The position numbers and the translations under genes are program-made. The notes beneath the pieces are model-generated. The model had not been told where the DNA came from. It made no database searches and saw nothing but the letters and a program-made list of their open reading frames with translations. A stretch of DNA of 64,000 nt from Achromobacter agilis (lineage in GTDB: Bacteria > Pseudomonadota > Gammaproteobacteria > Burkholderiales > Burkholderiaceae_B): contig NZ_UFQB01000031.1 in NCBI RefSeq assembly GCF_900496965.1, forward strand, positions 1 to 64,000. The letters are read 5' to 3'. Within the stretch, counting starts at the first letter, position 1, and every line of letters starts with the position of its first letter. This document shows, one piece after another, positions 42,371 to 51,934 of the stretch.

Positions 42371-43987
42371 ATGAGGGCTATGCGTACTTTTCCCCACCTG
42401 AAGCAAGCGGCGCTGGCTGCGGCCGTCGCGGCATCCCTGGCGTTCAGCGCCGGCGCTGCCGCCAAGACTTTCCACTGGTCGTACCAAGGCGATGCCACGT
42501 CCATGGACCCGATGGCCCTGAACGAAACGTTCACGCTGGGCTTCCAGGGCAATATCTACGAAACGCTGGCCGGCTACGACGGCAACCTGAAACTGACCCC
42601 GCTGCTCGCGGAAAGCTGGGAAAACCCCGAGCCCACGAAGTGGGTGTTCAAGCTGCGCAAGGGCGTGAAGTTCCATGACGGCTCACCGTTCACGGCGGAC
42701 GACGTCATCTTCTCCTGGAAGCGTAGCCTGACCCCGGGCTCGGACATGAAGGGCTACGGCGCCAAGGCGTCCGACATCAAGAAGGTGGACGACTACACCA
42801 TCGAAGTCACCACCCCGACGCCCAATCCCATCCTGCCGCGCGAATGGGTGTTCCTGTACATCATGAGCAAGTCGTGGTCGGAAAAGAACAAGACCACGGA
42901 AGCCACCAACGTCAAGGGCGACAACCAGGGCAACTACGCCAACCTGCACGCCAACGGTACCGGCCCCTTCATGCTCACCGAGCGCCAACCCGACGTAAAG
43001 ACGGTGCTCAAGCGCTTCGACGGCTACTGGAACAAGAACATCAAGACCAACGTGGACGAGGTCATCTTCCAGCCGATCTCGCAGGAAGCCACCCGCGTGG
43101 CCGCGCTGATCTCCGGCGAAATGGACCTGGTGCAGCCCGTGCCCGTCCAGGACTGGAAGCGCCTCGAAGACGCCAAGGGCGTGAAACCCCTGACCGCGCC
43201 CGAAGCGCGCGCCATCTTCATCGGCATGGACCAGGACCGCGACGAACTGCTGTTCTCCGACGTGAAGGGCAAGAACCCCTTCAAGGATCCCAAGGTGCGC
43301 GAAGCCGTCGTGCTGGCCGTGGACACCAAGGCCATCAACGAGAAGATCATGCGCGGCGCGGCCAAGCCGCTGGGCTCGCTCATCGCTACCTCCATCAACG
43401 GCTATGACGATTCCTTCGGCACGCCGTACAAGCCGGATCCCGAGCGCGCCAAGAAGCTGCTGGCCGAGGCCGGTTATCCCAAGGGCTTCACGGTCACCAT
43501 GGACTGCCCGAACGACCGCTACGTCAACGACGAAAAGGTCTGCCAGGCGGTCGCGGGCATGCTGGCGCGCATCGGCATCAAGATCAACCTGCTGGCGCAG
43601 ACCAAGTCGAAATACTTCGGCAAGATCCTGCTGCAGGCCGGCAACCAGACCAGCATGTACATGCTCGGCTGGACGCCCAGCTCGACCGACGCGCACAACA
43701 CGCTGCTGAACCTGACCTCCTGCCGCAACGCCAAGACGGCCGCCGGACAGTTCAACCTGGGCGGCTACTGCAACAAGAAGGTCGATGAGCTCACCGACAA
43801 GATCGGCGTCGAAACCGACCAGGCCAAGCGCAACGCGATGATCAAGGAAGCCTTCGGCATCGTACGCAGCGACTTCGGCTACCTACCGCTGCACCAGCAG
43901 CCCATGTCCTGGGGCGTGAAGGAAAACATCCAGGTCATCCAGCGCGCCGACGACGTGCTCGACCTGCGCGACGTTGTCCTGCCGTAG
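42371..43987 (+). CDS. Peptide ABC transporter substrate-binding protein (SBP family 5)
   Basis: 538 residues; start may be the ATG at 42371 or at 42380, both after CGGAG. A Sec signal peptide with an Ala-rich core ends near AGAAAKTF. The SBP_bac_5 fold is seen from YQGDATSMDPMALNETFTLGFQGNIYETLAGYD, the FKLRKGVKFHDGSPFTADDVIFSWKR block and the LHANGTGPFMLTE segment. It captures peptides or opine-like substrates in the periplasm for the downstream permeases. A 9-base-pair hairpin and two more hairpins lie between it and the permease gene. Confidence 0.93.
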   Translation: MRAMRTFPHLKQAALAAAVAASLAFSAGAAAKTFHWSYQGDATSMDPMALNETFTLGFQGNIYETLAGYDGNLKLTPLLAESWENPEPTKWVFKLRKGVKFHDGSPFTADDVIFSWKRSLTPGSDMKGYGAKASDIKKVDDYTIEVTTPTPNPILPREWVFLYIMSKSWSEKNKTTEATNVKGDNQGNYANLHANGTGPFMLTERQPDVKTVLKRFDGYWNKNIKTNVDEVIFQPISQEATRVAALISGEMDLVQPVPVQDWKRLEDAKGVKPLTAPEARAIFIGMDQDRDELLFSDVKGKNPFKDPKVREAVVLAVDTKAINEKIMRGAAKPLGSLIATSINGYDDSFGTPYKPDPERAKKLLAEAGYPKGFTVTMDCPNDRYVNDEKVCQAVAGMLARIGIKINLLAQTKSKYFGKILLQAGNQTSMYMLGWTPSSTDAHNTLLNLTSCRNAKTAAGQFNLGGYCNKKVDELTDKIGVETDQAKRNAMIKEAFGIVRSDFGYLPLHQQPMSWGVKENIQVIQRADDVLDLRDVVLP

Positions 43988-44006
43988 CCATCCGGCGCCT
44001 TGAGTC

Positions 44007-44100
44007 CCGGACGGCAGGCGCCGTCCGGACGCCCCGGCTCCCGTTCCGGGGAACGCAGCCCCGCATCATCTGAACAAGGGCCTGTTCACGCTGAAAGGGA
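44007..44100 (+). repeat. Hairpin cluster between binding-protein and permease genes
   Basis: CCGGACGGC/GCCGTCCGG (44007-44028, loop AGGC), CGTTCC/GGAACG (44042-44055), and TGAACA/TGTTCA (44071-44088). From 44078 to 44100 it matches the element at 47817-47839 in 20 of 23 positions. Likely stops or stabilises part of the message so that binding protein is made in excess. Confidence 0.55.
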
Positions 44101-44162
44101 CCTCGCACGAGTACCCGGATGAGGGTTCTTTCAGTATCGGCAGGCCTTAGAGGCTCCCAATA

Positions 44163-45134
44163 ATGCTTTCTTTTATTGCGCAACGGCTTATCCAGTCGGT
44201 GCTGGTGATGTTGACGGTGGCGCTGATCGCGTTCGCCATGTTCCGCTACGTCGGCGACCCCATCGCCAGCATGGTCGGCCAGGACACGACGCCTGAACAA
44301 CGCGCGCAGTTGCGCGAACAGCTGGGCCTGGACGATCCGTTCGTCGTGCAGTACGCGCATTTCGTCGCTGATGCCGTGCGCGGCGATTTCGGCATGTCGT
44401 ACCGCCACCGCCGCCCCGTCAGCGAACTGATCGAAGAGCGCATGCCGGCCACGCTGGAACTGTCTTTCGTCTCCGCCGTCATGGCGCTGGTCCTCGGCAT
44501 ACCGATGGGCATCTACACAGCGCTCAAACGCCGCGGCATTCTGTCCAAAGCCTTTATGGCGATTTCGCTGGCCGGCATATCGCTGCCTACGTTCCTGATC
44601 GGCATATTGCTCATCCTGTTCTTTGGCGTGCAGCTCCGATGGCTGCCCAGCTTCGGGCGCGGCGACGTGGTGAGCCTGGGATGGTGGACGACCGGCTTCC
44701 TGACCAAGTCGGGCTGGCTGGCGCTGATCATGCCCGCCATCACGCTGGCCCTGTTCCAGATGACGCTGATCATGCGCCTGGTGCGCGCCGAAATGCTGGA
44801 AGTGCTGCGCGCCGATTTCATCAAATTCGCGCGGGCCCGCGGCCTGCCGGAGCGGCTGATCAATTTCCGCCACGCCCTGAAGAACACGATGGTTCCCGTC
44901 ATCACGATCACGGGGCTGCAACTGGGCTCGATCATCGCCTTCGCCATCATCACGGAAACCGTGTTCCAGTGGCCGGGCATGGGACTGCTCTTCATCCAGG
45001 CTATCAGCATGGTGGACATCCCCGTCATGGCGGCCTACCTGGTCCTGATCGCCTTCATGTTCGTGGTTATCAACCTGGTCGTCGACCTGCTGTACTTCGC
45101 CGTGGACCCGCGTCTGCGCGTGCAGAGCAAATAG
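44163..45134 (+). CDS. Peptide ABC transporter permease, DppB-like
   Basis: 323 residues, six membrane helices. N-terminal AQRLIQSVLVMLTVALIAFAMFRYVGDP, the periplasmic loop MVGQDTTPEQRAQLREQLGLDDPF, and the ABC permease motif EMLEVLRADFIKFARARGLPERLINFRHALKN identify a DppB/OppB subunit. Partner of the DppC-like gene 18 bases downstream. Confidence 0.93.
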   Translation: MLSFIAQRLIQSVLVMLTVALIAFAMFRYVGDPIASMVGQDTTPEQRAQLREQLGLDDPFVVQYAHFVADAVRGDFGMSYRHRRPVSELIEERMPATLELSFVSAVMALVLGIPMGIYTALKRRGILSKAFMAISLAGISLPTFLIGILLILFFGVQLRWLPSFGRGDVVSLGWWTTGFLTKSGWLALIMPAITLALFQMTLIMRLVRAEMLEVLRADFIKFARARGLPERLINFRHALKNTMVPVITITGLQLGSIIAFAIITETVFQWPGMGLLFIQAISMVDIPVMAAYLVLIAFMFVVINLVVDLLYFAVDPRLRVQSK

Positions 45135-45152
45135 AGCACCAAAGGAATCAGC

Positions 45153-46079
45153 ATGATTGCTCGCATCGCTCCCTTCTTCTCCCGCGCCGCCGACAGCGAC
45201 CTCTGGCACAGCTTCAAGCGTTCGCCCGGCGCCATCATCGCCGCGATCGTCACGCTGGCCATCCTGCTGGGTGCGCTGTTTGCGCCCATCGTTGCGCCGC
45301 ACAACCCCTTCGACCTGGCATCCCTGAGCATCATGGACGCCAACACGCCGCCGTCCTGGGAAGAGGGCGGCAGCCCGGACTTCCTGCTGGGCACCGACGA
45401 CCAGGGCCGCGACATTCTGTCGGCCGTGCTGTACGGGTCGCGCGTATCGCTGCTGGTGGGCTTCGCCTCCGTGCTGTTCTCGATGGTGCTGGGCGTCACG
45501 CTGGGCCTCATCAGCGGTTACGCGGGCGGACGCGTGGACAGCTTCATCATGCGCATCGCGGACGTGCAGCTGTCGTTCCCGGCCATTCTCGTGGCGCTGC
45601 TGATCGACGGCGTGGCCCGCGGCCTGCTGCCGCGCGACATGCACGACCAGCTCGCGCTGTATGTCCTGATCTTCGCCATCGGTATTTCCGGATGGGTGCA
45701 GTACGCGCGCACCGTGCGCGGCTCCACGCTGATCGAACGCAACAAGGAATACGTGCAGGCGGCCCGCCTGATCGGCATCGGCCCCATCACCATCCTGCGC
45801 CGGCACATCCTGCCCAACGTGATGGGCCCGGTGCTGGTCATCGCCACCATCCACCTGGCCATCGCCATCATCACCGAAGCCACGCTCTCGTTCCTGGGCG
45901 TCGGCGTTCCGCCCACCGCGCCGTCGCTGGGCACGCTGATCCGCATCGGCAACAGCTATCTGTTCTCGGGCATGTGGTGGATCTCCATCTTCCCCGGCAT
46001 CGCGCTGGTGGCGCTGGTGCTGTCGGTCAACCTGCTGGGCGACTGGCTGCGCGACGCGCTCAACCCCAAGCTGCGCTGA
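45153..46079 (+). CDS. Peptide ABC transporter permease, DppC-like
   Basis: 308 residues, about six membrane helices. The N-terminal GAIIAAIVTLAILLGALFAPIVAPHNPFD, the LLGTDDQGRDILSAVLYGSRVSLLVGFASV block and the cytoplasmic EAA loop KEYVQAARLIGIGPITILRRHILPN are standard for DppC/OppC. Forms a heterodimer with the DppB-like protein. Confidence 0.93.
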   Translation: MIARIAPFFSRAADSDLWHSFKRSPGAIIAAIVTLAILLGALFAPIVAPHNPFDLASLSIMDANTPPSWEEGGSPDFLLGTDDQGRDILSAVLYGSRVSLLVGFASVLFSMVLGVTLGLISGYAGGRVDSFIMRIADVQLSFPAILVALLIDGVARGLLPRDMHDQLALYVLIFAIGISGWVQYARTVRGSTLIERNKEYVQAARLIGIGPITILRRHILPNVMGPVLVIATIHLAIAIITEATLSFLGVGVPPTAPSLGTLIRIGNSYLFSGMWWISIFPGIALVALVLSVNLLGDWLRDALNPKLR

Positions 46080-46086
46080 GGACGCC

Positions 46087-47817
46087 ATGGCCCTGTTGAA
46101 CATCGAAGACATCCGTATCGAATTCCCCAGCCGCCGCGGCACGCTGGTGGCGGTGGACGGCGTATCGCTGTCCCTGGAAAAAGGCGAGATCCTGGGCGTG
46201 GTCGGCGAATCCGGCGCAGGCAAATCCACCATCGGCAACGCGGTGATCGGGCTCCTGGAGGCGCCCGGCCGCCTGGCCGGCGGCGCGGTGCTGCTGAACG
46301 GCGAACGCATCGACACGCTGAGCGCGGCGCAGAAACGCAAGGTCCGCGGCCGCCGGATCGGCATGATTTTCCAGGACCCGCTGACCTCGCTGGACCCGCT
46401 GCAGACCGTGGAAAGCCAGCTGGTCGAGACCATGCAGGTGCACCTGAACCTGTCGCACGACGAAGCCAAAAAGCGGGCGATCCAGCTGCTGGTGCAGGTC
46501 GGCATCGACAAACCCGAACTGCGCGTCAAGCAGTACCCGCACCAGTTCTCCGGCGGCATGCGGCAGCGCGTAGTGATCGCGCTGGCGCTGTGCTGCGAGC
46601 CCGAAGTGATCATCGCCGACGAGCCCACCACCGCGCTGGACGTGTCGATCCAGGCGCAGATCCTGGAACTGCTGAAAAAGCTGTGCCGCGAAGAGCAGGT
46701 GGGCATGATCATCATCACGCACGACATGGGCGTGATCGCGGACGTGACGGACCGCGTGGCGGTGCTGTACCACGGCAAGCTGGTCGAACAGGGGCCCACC
46801 TCCAAGATCCTGGGGGACCCCGACCATCCGTACACGCGCAGCCTCATCTCGGCCGTGCCGCGCCCCGACATCAAGCTCAAGCGTTTCCCGCTCGTGACCT
46901 ACATCGAGGACGTGAAAACGCCGGCGCAGCCGCTGGACCTCGCCACCCACTGGCTGGGGCAGCGGCGCGACTTCGGCTCGCGCACGGACGGCCCGCTGGT
47001 GCAGGTGCGCGACCTGAGCATGCGCTTCGTTCTGAAGAGCGCGCTGCTCAAGCGCAACCAGCGCACGCTCGACGCCGTCAAGCGCGTGAATTTCTCGATC
47101 GGCGAAGGCGAGGTCTTCGGCCTCGTGGGCGAATCCGGTTCCGGCAAGTCCACCGTGGCGCGGCTGATCTCCGGCCTCTATACGCCGAGCGAAGGTTCGG
47201 TCAATTTCGGCGGCGTCGATCTCACCGCGCTCAAGGGCGAAAAGCAGCTGAATCCGTTCCGGCGGCAGATCCAGATGATCTTCCAGGATCCGTTCTCTTC
47301 GCTCAACCCGCGTATGCGCGTGCTCGACATCGTGGCCGAGCCCATCCGCTTCCACAAGCTGGCCGCCAGCGAGGCGGAGGCGCGCCGCATCGTGGCAGAC
47401 CTTCTCGACGTGGTGGGACTGGGCGACCGCGCCGCCGAACGCTTCCCGCACGAATTCTCGGGCGGGCAGCGCCAGCGCATCTGCATCGCGCGGGCCCTGG
47501 CCACGCGCCCCCGTTTCCTGATCTGCGACGAGCCCACCTCGGCGCTGGACGTCTCGATTCAGGCGCAGATCCTGAACCTGCTGAAAGACCTGCAAGAAGA
47601 GCTCGGCCTGACCATGCTATTCATCAGCCACGACCTGCCGGTGATCCGCCAGATGTGCGACCGCGTGGGCGTGATGCGCTACGGCGAACTGCTGGAAGTC
47701 GCCGAGACGGAGGAGCTCTTCGAACGTCCTCAGCATCCCTACAGCCAACACCTGCTTGGCCTGATGCCCCGCCTGCAATCCATGTCCCGCGAAGGGCTGG
47801 ACGTGGTGGCGGGGTAG
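46087..47817 (+). CDS. Fused double ATPase of the peptide ABC transporter (DppD-DppF type)
   Basis: 576 residues with two complete ABC domains in one chain. Domain 1: Walker A GESGAGKST at 40-48, signature SGGMRQRV near 156, Walker B VIIADEPTT near 173. Domain 2: Walker A GESGSGKST near 349, signature SGGQRQRI near 457, Walker B FLICDEPTS near 477. An oligopeptide-type C-terminal extension follows domain 1 (HPYTRSLISAVPRPD). Replaces separate DppD and DppF. Its stop lies inside a 13-base-pair hairpin. Confidence 0.94.
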   Translation: MALLNIEDIRIEFPSRRGTLVAVDGVSLSLEKGEILGVVGESGAGKSTIGNAVIGLLEAPGRLAGGAVLLNGERIDTLSAAQKRKVRGRRIGMIFQDPLTSLDPLQTVESQLVETMQVHLNLSHDEAKKRAIQLLVQVGIDKPELRVKQYPHQFSGGMRQRVVIALALCCEPEVIIADEPTTALDVSIQAQILELLKKLCREEQVGMIIITHDMGVIADVTDRVAVLYHGKLVEQGPTSKILGDPDHPYTRSLISAVPRPDIKLKRFPLVTYIEDVKTPAQPLDLATHWLGQRRDFGSRTDGPLVQVRDLSMRFVLKSALLKRNQRTLDAVKRVNFSIGEGEVFGLVGESGSGKSTVARLISGLYTPSEGSVNFGGVDLTALKGEKQLNPFRRQIQMIFQDPFSSLNPRMRVLDIVAEPIRFHKLAASEAEARRIVADLLDVVGLGDRAAERFPHEFSGGQRQRICIARALATRPRFLICDEPTSALDVSIQAQILNLLKDLQEELGLTMLFISHDLPVIRQMCDRVGVMRYGELLEVAETEELFERPQHPYSQHLLGLMPRLQSMSREGLDVVAG

Positions 47818-47848
47818 GGCCTGTTCCCCCTGAAAGGAACAGGCCCTA
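47815..47848 (+). repeat. 13-base-pair hairpin over the stop of the fused ATPase gene
   Basis: TAGGGCCTGTTCC (47815-47827), loop CCCTGAAA, GGAACAGGCCCTA (47836-47848). The first three bases are the stop codon. There is no T-run after it. The left arm and loop match the element at 44078-44100. Confidence 0.65.
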
Positions 47849-47874
47849 GCGCCAGGCACCATCCGGAGCGAGAC

Positions 47875-49083
47875 ATGATGGCAACACGACAGACCCTCTT
47901 CATCGGCGGCCAGGTTTTCGACGGAAAGGGCGGGCTACTGCCCAAGCACGGCGTGCTGGTCGAAGGCCAGCGCGTGGCGCGGGTGGCCCCGGCCGGCGAG
48001 TTCTCCGGCTACGCCGGGGCAACGGTGCGCACCGAGGGCATGACCTTGATGCCAAGCCTGGCCGACTGTCACGTCCACCTGGTCTATACCGGCAGCGCGG
48101 ACCCCAACGCGCACCTGAGCAAGCAGGGCCCGGCGCAGATCACGCTGACGGCGCTGGAAAATGCCCAGGCCAGCCTGCGTGGCGGCATCACCGCGGTGCG
48201 CGACTGCGGCGGCAAAGACTATCTGGAATTCGGCGTACGCGACGCCATTGCGCGCGGCGTATTCCCTGGCCCGACCATCCGGGCCTCGGGCCGCATCATC
48301 TGCATGACGGGCGGCCACGGCAACCGCATCGGCCGCGTGGCCGACGGCTGCGAAGACGTGATCAAGGCCGTGCGCGAACAGGTCCACGCCGGCTGCGACC
48401 TGGTGAAGATCATGGCCACGGGCGGCGTCATGACGCCCGGAGTCAGCCCCATGGACGCGCACTACAGCGCGGAAGAAATGAAAGCGGGTGTGCACGAAGC
48501 CAAGCGCTTTCGCAAGAGCACGGCCAGCCACGCGCAGGGCACGCTGGGCATCCTGAACGCGGTGCGCGCCGGTATCGACTCGATCGAGCATGGCATTTTC
48601 ATGGACGACGACTGCCTACGCGAGATGCTGGAGGCCGAGACCTACCTGGTCCCCACCATCGCGGCGGTGCGCAACATCATCGCCAACGCCGACAACGGCA
48701 TCCCCGCCTATGCGGTCGAAAAGGCGCGCGCGGTGGAACAGCGCCACCGCGAATCCTTCCAGATGTACTACAAAGCGGGCGGGCGCATCGCCATGGGCAC
48801 CGATGCCGGGACGCCGTTCAATCTGCATGGCGAAAACGCCATGGAGCTGGCCTACATGGTGGAGTTCGGCATGACACCCATGGACGCGCTGATCGCGGGA
48901 ACGTCGCGCGGCCACGACCTGATGGGGCTGGACCGCCACGGCGTCATCGCCGAAGGCAACATGGCCGACCTGCTGCTGGTGCGGGGCGACCCCACGGAAG
49001 ACATCCTGAAGGCGGCCGACAAGCGCTTCCACGTCGCCGTGATGCGCCAGGGGGAGCTGGCCGCCGGCGCCTTGCCGTCCTGA
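47875..49083 (+). CDS. Metal-dependent amidohydrolase (Xaa-Pro dipeptidase/imidazolonepropionase-like)
   Basis: 402 residues; starts at the first of two adjacent ATGs. Amidohydrolase marks: SLADCHVHL with the first two metal His near residue 63, VKIMATGG with a candidate carboxylated Lys near 181, then SHAQGTLG and SIEHGIFMD holding further His ligands, and MGTDAGTP near 305 with the catalytic Asp. Several relatives cleave dipeptides or N-acyl amino acids, which fits the peptide transporter upstream. It lies 57 bases after that operon and is probably its last gene. Confidence 0.88.
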   Translation: MMATRQTLFIGGQVFDGKGGLLPKHGVLVEGQRVARVAPAGEFSGYAGATVRTEGMTLMPSLADCHVHLVYTGSADPNAHLSKQGPAQITLTALENAQASLRGGITAVRDCGGKDYLEFGVRDAIARGVFPGPTIRASGRIICMTGGHGNRIGRVADGCEDVIKAVREQVHAGCDLVKIMATGGVMTPGVSPMDAHYSAEEMKAGVHEAKRFRKSTASHAQGTLGILNAVRAGIDSIEHGIFMDDDCLREMLEAETYLVPTIAAVRNIIANADNGIPAYAVEKARAVEQRHRESFQMYYKAGGRIAMGTDAGTPFNLHGENAMELAYMVEFGMTPMDALIAGTSRGHDLMGLDRHGVIAEGNMADLLLVRGDPTEDILKAADKRFHVAVMRQGELAAGALPS

Positions 49084-49107
49084 TAGAACTCGGGGCGGCC
49101 GGCTGCG

Positions 49108-50028
49108 CTAGGGCAGCAATCCGGCGTCCCGCAGCAGCGGCTCTTCATACACGGCATCTTCCGCCGGATAGCGCAGCCCCGGGAAATCGAGCGCCTTCGC
49201 GCGCGCCCAGACAATGCTCTCTCCGGCGGGAAGCGTGTCGGGCGCTTGCGCATACAGCGGATCCTGGAACGCGCTGCTTGCCGATGCGATGTTCCAGCCA
49301 TGGGCCGTCAGCGCCGCGATCACATCGGACAGCGCCGCGGCGTTGATCTGATTGGTATGGAGCAGCATGACATGGACAGGACTTCTTCCCAGGACGTCGC
49401 GCGCCAGGCCGTCGTAATAGTCCGCGCGGTCCAGCAGATGGCGGAGGTAGGCCTGCTTCACGCGCTCGGCCTTGCCGGCATCGCCCGCCTTGAGATGCGC
49501 GGCGTAGACGATGTTGTAATACCAGTCGCTGGCATCGATGGACACTGGCGCGCTTCTGTAATCGTTCCTGGCCATCCATTCGCGCATGCCATCGCGCTTG
49601 GCCTGCGTATCGCCTTCTTTCAGGTACGGAAACCGCAACATCGGCCCAAAGCCGGCCAGGCCCTTGAACGCCTCGTCTGCCGTCCGCACGTCAGCGATGA
49701 ACCAGTCCAGCGACACCTTCGGATCGGCAAGGCTGCGGTGGCTGGCCGTGTGGTTTCCGATTAAGTGTCCGGCCCGGCCCCACGCTTCCACCAGTTCCAG
49801 CCCGCCGGCGGCGCCCATCCGCGCCAACGTAGGGAACAGGGCCGCATTAATCCCGTGGCCGCGCAAGGCGGCCAGCATTTGCGCATTCCATTGAGCGGCC
49901 TCGGGCTGCTTGCCCGGGTTGAAACCGTCGTCGAAGGTCAATGCGAGGGTTCTCGCGGAGCACCAGGATGCCCATAGCGCAAGAACAAGAACGGCGAGCA
50001 AGCGGAAGGGAAGGAACCGGAAAGCCAT
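49108..50028 (-). CDS. Polysaccharide deacetylase family protein
   Basis: 306 residues from the ATG at 50028, giving a membrane anchor or signal (FRLLAVLVLALWASWCSA) at once; in-frame starts further upstream would add a hydrophobic stretch inside another region and are less likely. NodB-type motifs: LTFDDGF near residue 30 with the paired Asp, GNHTASH with the two metal His near 103-107. Acts on N-acetyl groups of glycans in the periplasm or outside; the glycan target is unknown. No exopolysaccharide cluster is nearby. Confidence 0.85.
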   Translation of the reverse strand: MAFRFLPFRLLAVLVLALWASWCSARTLALTFDDGFNPGKQPEAAQWNAQMLAALRGHGINAALFPTLARMGAAGGLELVEAWGRAGHLIGNHTASHRSLADPKVSLDWFIADVRTADEAFKGLAGFGPMLRFPYLKEGDTQAKRDGMREWMARNDYRSAPVSIDASDWYYNIVYAAHLKAGDAGKAERVKQAYLRHLLDRADYYDGLARDVLGRSPVHVMLLHTNQINAAALSDVIAALTAHGWNIASASSAFQDPLYAQAPDTLPAGESIVWARAKALDFPGLRYPAEDAVYEEPLLRDAGLLP

Positions 50029-50097
50029 GTCGTGGGATGTCGCGCGCGATGCTGCCAGGAAAGGGATGATCCGGATGGCCGCGCCCAGACCCGGAGC

Positions 50098-50131
50098 AAA
50101 AAAAGCCGCCGCGCCCTGAGGCTGCGGCGGC
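50098..50131 (-). terminator. Terminator of the YdgA-like gene
   Basis: On the minus strand GCCGCCGC, loop, GCGGCGGC, then T7 (the A-run at 50098-50104). The stop lies 25 bases upstream. Confidence 0.8.
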
Positions 50132-50155
50132 ATTCGTTGCGGCGGTGGCCGGCGG

Positions 50156-51631
50156 TTAGCGCGCGCCGCCCATGGCCCCGCTCAGGACCATCATCAGGAA
50201 CTGTTCAACCGGCATCTTCTTGCCGTTGAAATCCACCTGGCCGTCGGCGTAGTTCAGGTAGGTCACGATGTTGTCGTTTTCGACCTTGGCCAGGCCCATC
50301 GCCGTGGCCATAGTGCCCACCATCTCGGCCTGGCCCTTGGCGGTCTGCACAGCCTGTTCAGCCGGCACGCCGCGCACCTGCGGCTCGATGGCCATCAGGT
50401 CGCCCAGGTTGCCCTTGGACAGCACCAGCTTGGCGTTGAGCTTGCGGACGACTTCCTTCGCCGTATCGGCGAATTCGCCTTCCAGCGAAGCCGGCTTGGT
50501 CAGGTCCAGATCCAGGTTGAAGGTCGAGGTGCCGTTGGCGGTGCGCACTTCCAGCGGCGACACCGACAGCGTCGGGTTGCCGGCCAGGAGCAGTTCGACG
50601 TTGGTCTTGAGCACCTGCTTCTCTTCGTCCGTGAACTCCGGCGACTGCGCTTCGCCCTTGCTCTGCAGCACGCGGCGCGAAGCGGCTTCGTAGACGTCGT
50701 TCAGGGCCTTGAAGGCCTTCGCGTCCAGGCGCTTCGCGTCGACGACCAGCTTCAGGCCGGCCATGTCCTTGTCCTGGATGCTGATCATGCCGAAATCGAC
50801 GTCCATCTTGGCGCCCATGGTCGCATCGGCTTCCGTCATGTCGACGGCGATGACGGTGTCCTTCAACTGGACGGGCGGCTTCTCCTTGGAGGTGATCGTC
50901 CAGTTCTTCAGGCCCAGCTTCTGGCTGCCCACGTACATCTCGTTCTTGGCCGGCGTCATGTCGCTGGTCAGGCTCAGGCCCTGCATGGCCATGCTGACGA
51001 TGTCGTTATCTTCGGACGCCGGGCCCTTCAGCACCAGGCTGTCGGCCAGCAGCGAAACCGTGCCGTGCTTGCTGCCGGTGGCGTAGGTGACGTCGCCCTT
51101 CATGCCGGAGAACGCCAGGCTGGTGTCGTCCTTGGCGAACTCCACCGGGGCCATGTCGAAGTTGCCCGAGACGTTCTTCGCGTAGCTGACGCTATATGCG
51201 CCCGACAGGGGAACCGTGCCCTTGGTCGCGGCGAACCATTCCTTCACGACGGGCGTCTCTTCCAGCTGGAAGCGGCTGGCCACCATGGCCGGCGCGAAGG
51301 AGCCGGACTTCAGCTTCGACAGCGGGAAGGGGCCGTGGTCCAGGTATTCGACGAACTGGATGGCATGTTCCTGGGCCGGCTTGCCGTCGGCGGCGGGCTC
51401 GGTGAACTTCACGCGATAGCGCTCGGTGGACGAAAACACGCCGCGCTCGAAGGACATCAGCTCGACGACGGGGGTCACACCCCACTTTTCGCCGAACTTC
51501 TGAAGCTCGGCATTGGCCTGATCGATCGATTGCTTGACGAAGGCCTCGGCCTTCTGGCCCGTATACCAGGCCGTGCCGGTCCAGACCGCGCCCAGCGCGA
51601 CGACGACGCCCACTATTGCCGATTTCTTCAT
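50156..51631 (-). CDS. YdgA-like protein (DUF945)
   Basis: 491 residues: an N-terminal membrane anchor (SAIVGVVVALGAVWTGTAWY) followed by the YTGQKAEAFVKQSIDQAN start of the DUF945 domain and a long beta-rich periplasmic part. E. coli YdgA has the same plan; related proteins are periplasmic and of unclear role. Length is typical. AAAGGA precedes the ATG, and a TATAAT-type -10 for this gene lies at 51670-51675 on the minus strand. Confidence 0.85.
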   Translation of the reverse strand: MKKSAIVGVVVALGAVWTGTAWYTGQKAEAFVKQSIDQANAELQKFGEKWGVTPVVELMSFERGVFSSTERYRVKFTEPAADGKPAQEHAIQFVEYLDHGPFPLSKLKSGSFAPAMVASRFQLEETPVVKEWFAATKGTVPLSGAYSVSYAKNVSGNFDMAPVEFAKDDTSLAFSGMKGDVTYATGSKHGTVSLLADSLVLKGPASEDNDIVSMAMQGLSLTSDMTPAKNEMYVGSQKLGLKNWTITSKEKPPVQLKDTVIAVDMTEADATMGAKMDVDFGMISIQDKDMAGLKLVVDAKRLDAKAFKALNDVYEAASRRVLQSKGEAQSPEFTDEEKQVLKTNVELLLAGNPTLSVSPLEVRTANGTSTFNLDLDLTKPASLEGEFADTAKEVVRKLNAKLVLSKGNLGDLMAIEPQVRGVPAEQAVQTAKGQAEMVGTMATAMGLAKVENDNIVTYLNYADGQVDFNGKKMPVEQFLMMVLSGAMGGAR

Positions 51632-51934
51632 AGCGATCCTTTATTCTTCAAATGGATGAAAGCGCACGGATTATAGGGAGTGACGCCTAGGGAAAACACT
51701 TATTTGGTGCATAGGCACTGCAATTTGTTACTTAGTGATACCCGGCAGCGGGTTTGCCACGGTGCTGCAACGCGACATCGGCTACAATCCGGCTGTGTGT
51801 TTTGCCAATCTACACACGTCCGCTAGGCCCTTCGCTGCCAAGCTTCGCCCATCAGGGCGCTTCCCATTTCTCCTTGTTCGTCCGCCTGGATTGGAGTCTC
51901 TCAACTTGAGCGACGGGCTGCCGTTGGAGTTGTC
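51632..51934. other. 303-base divergent gap between the YdgA-like and helicase genes
   Basis: Minus side: TATAAT (minus strand, plus coordinates 51670-51675), about 40 bases from the YdgA-like start. Plus side: a GGCTACAAT -10-like element at 51781-51788 without a well-placed -35, leaving a leader of about 140 bases before the helicase. Inverted repeats CCCGGC/GCGGG at 51740-51752. No coding frame with convincing codon use. Confidence 0.5.

Noticed and set aside
43935..46880. A 981-codon minus-strand frame over the peptide transporter
   Set aside because: Antisense to three strong transporter genes, with low-complexity Ser/Arg and His/Gln content.
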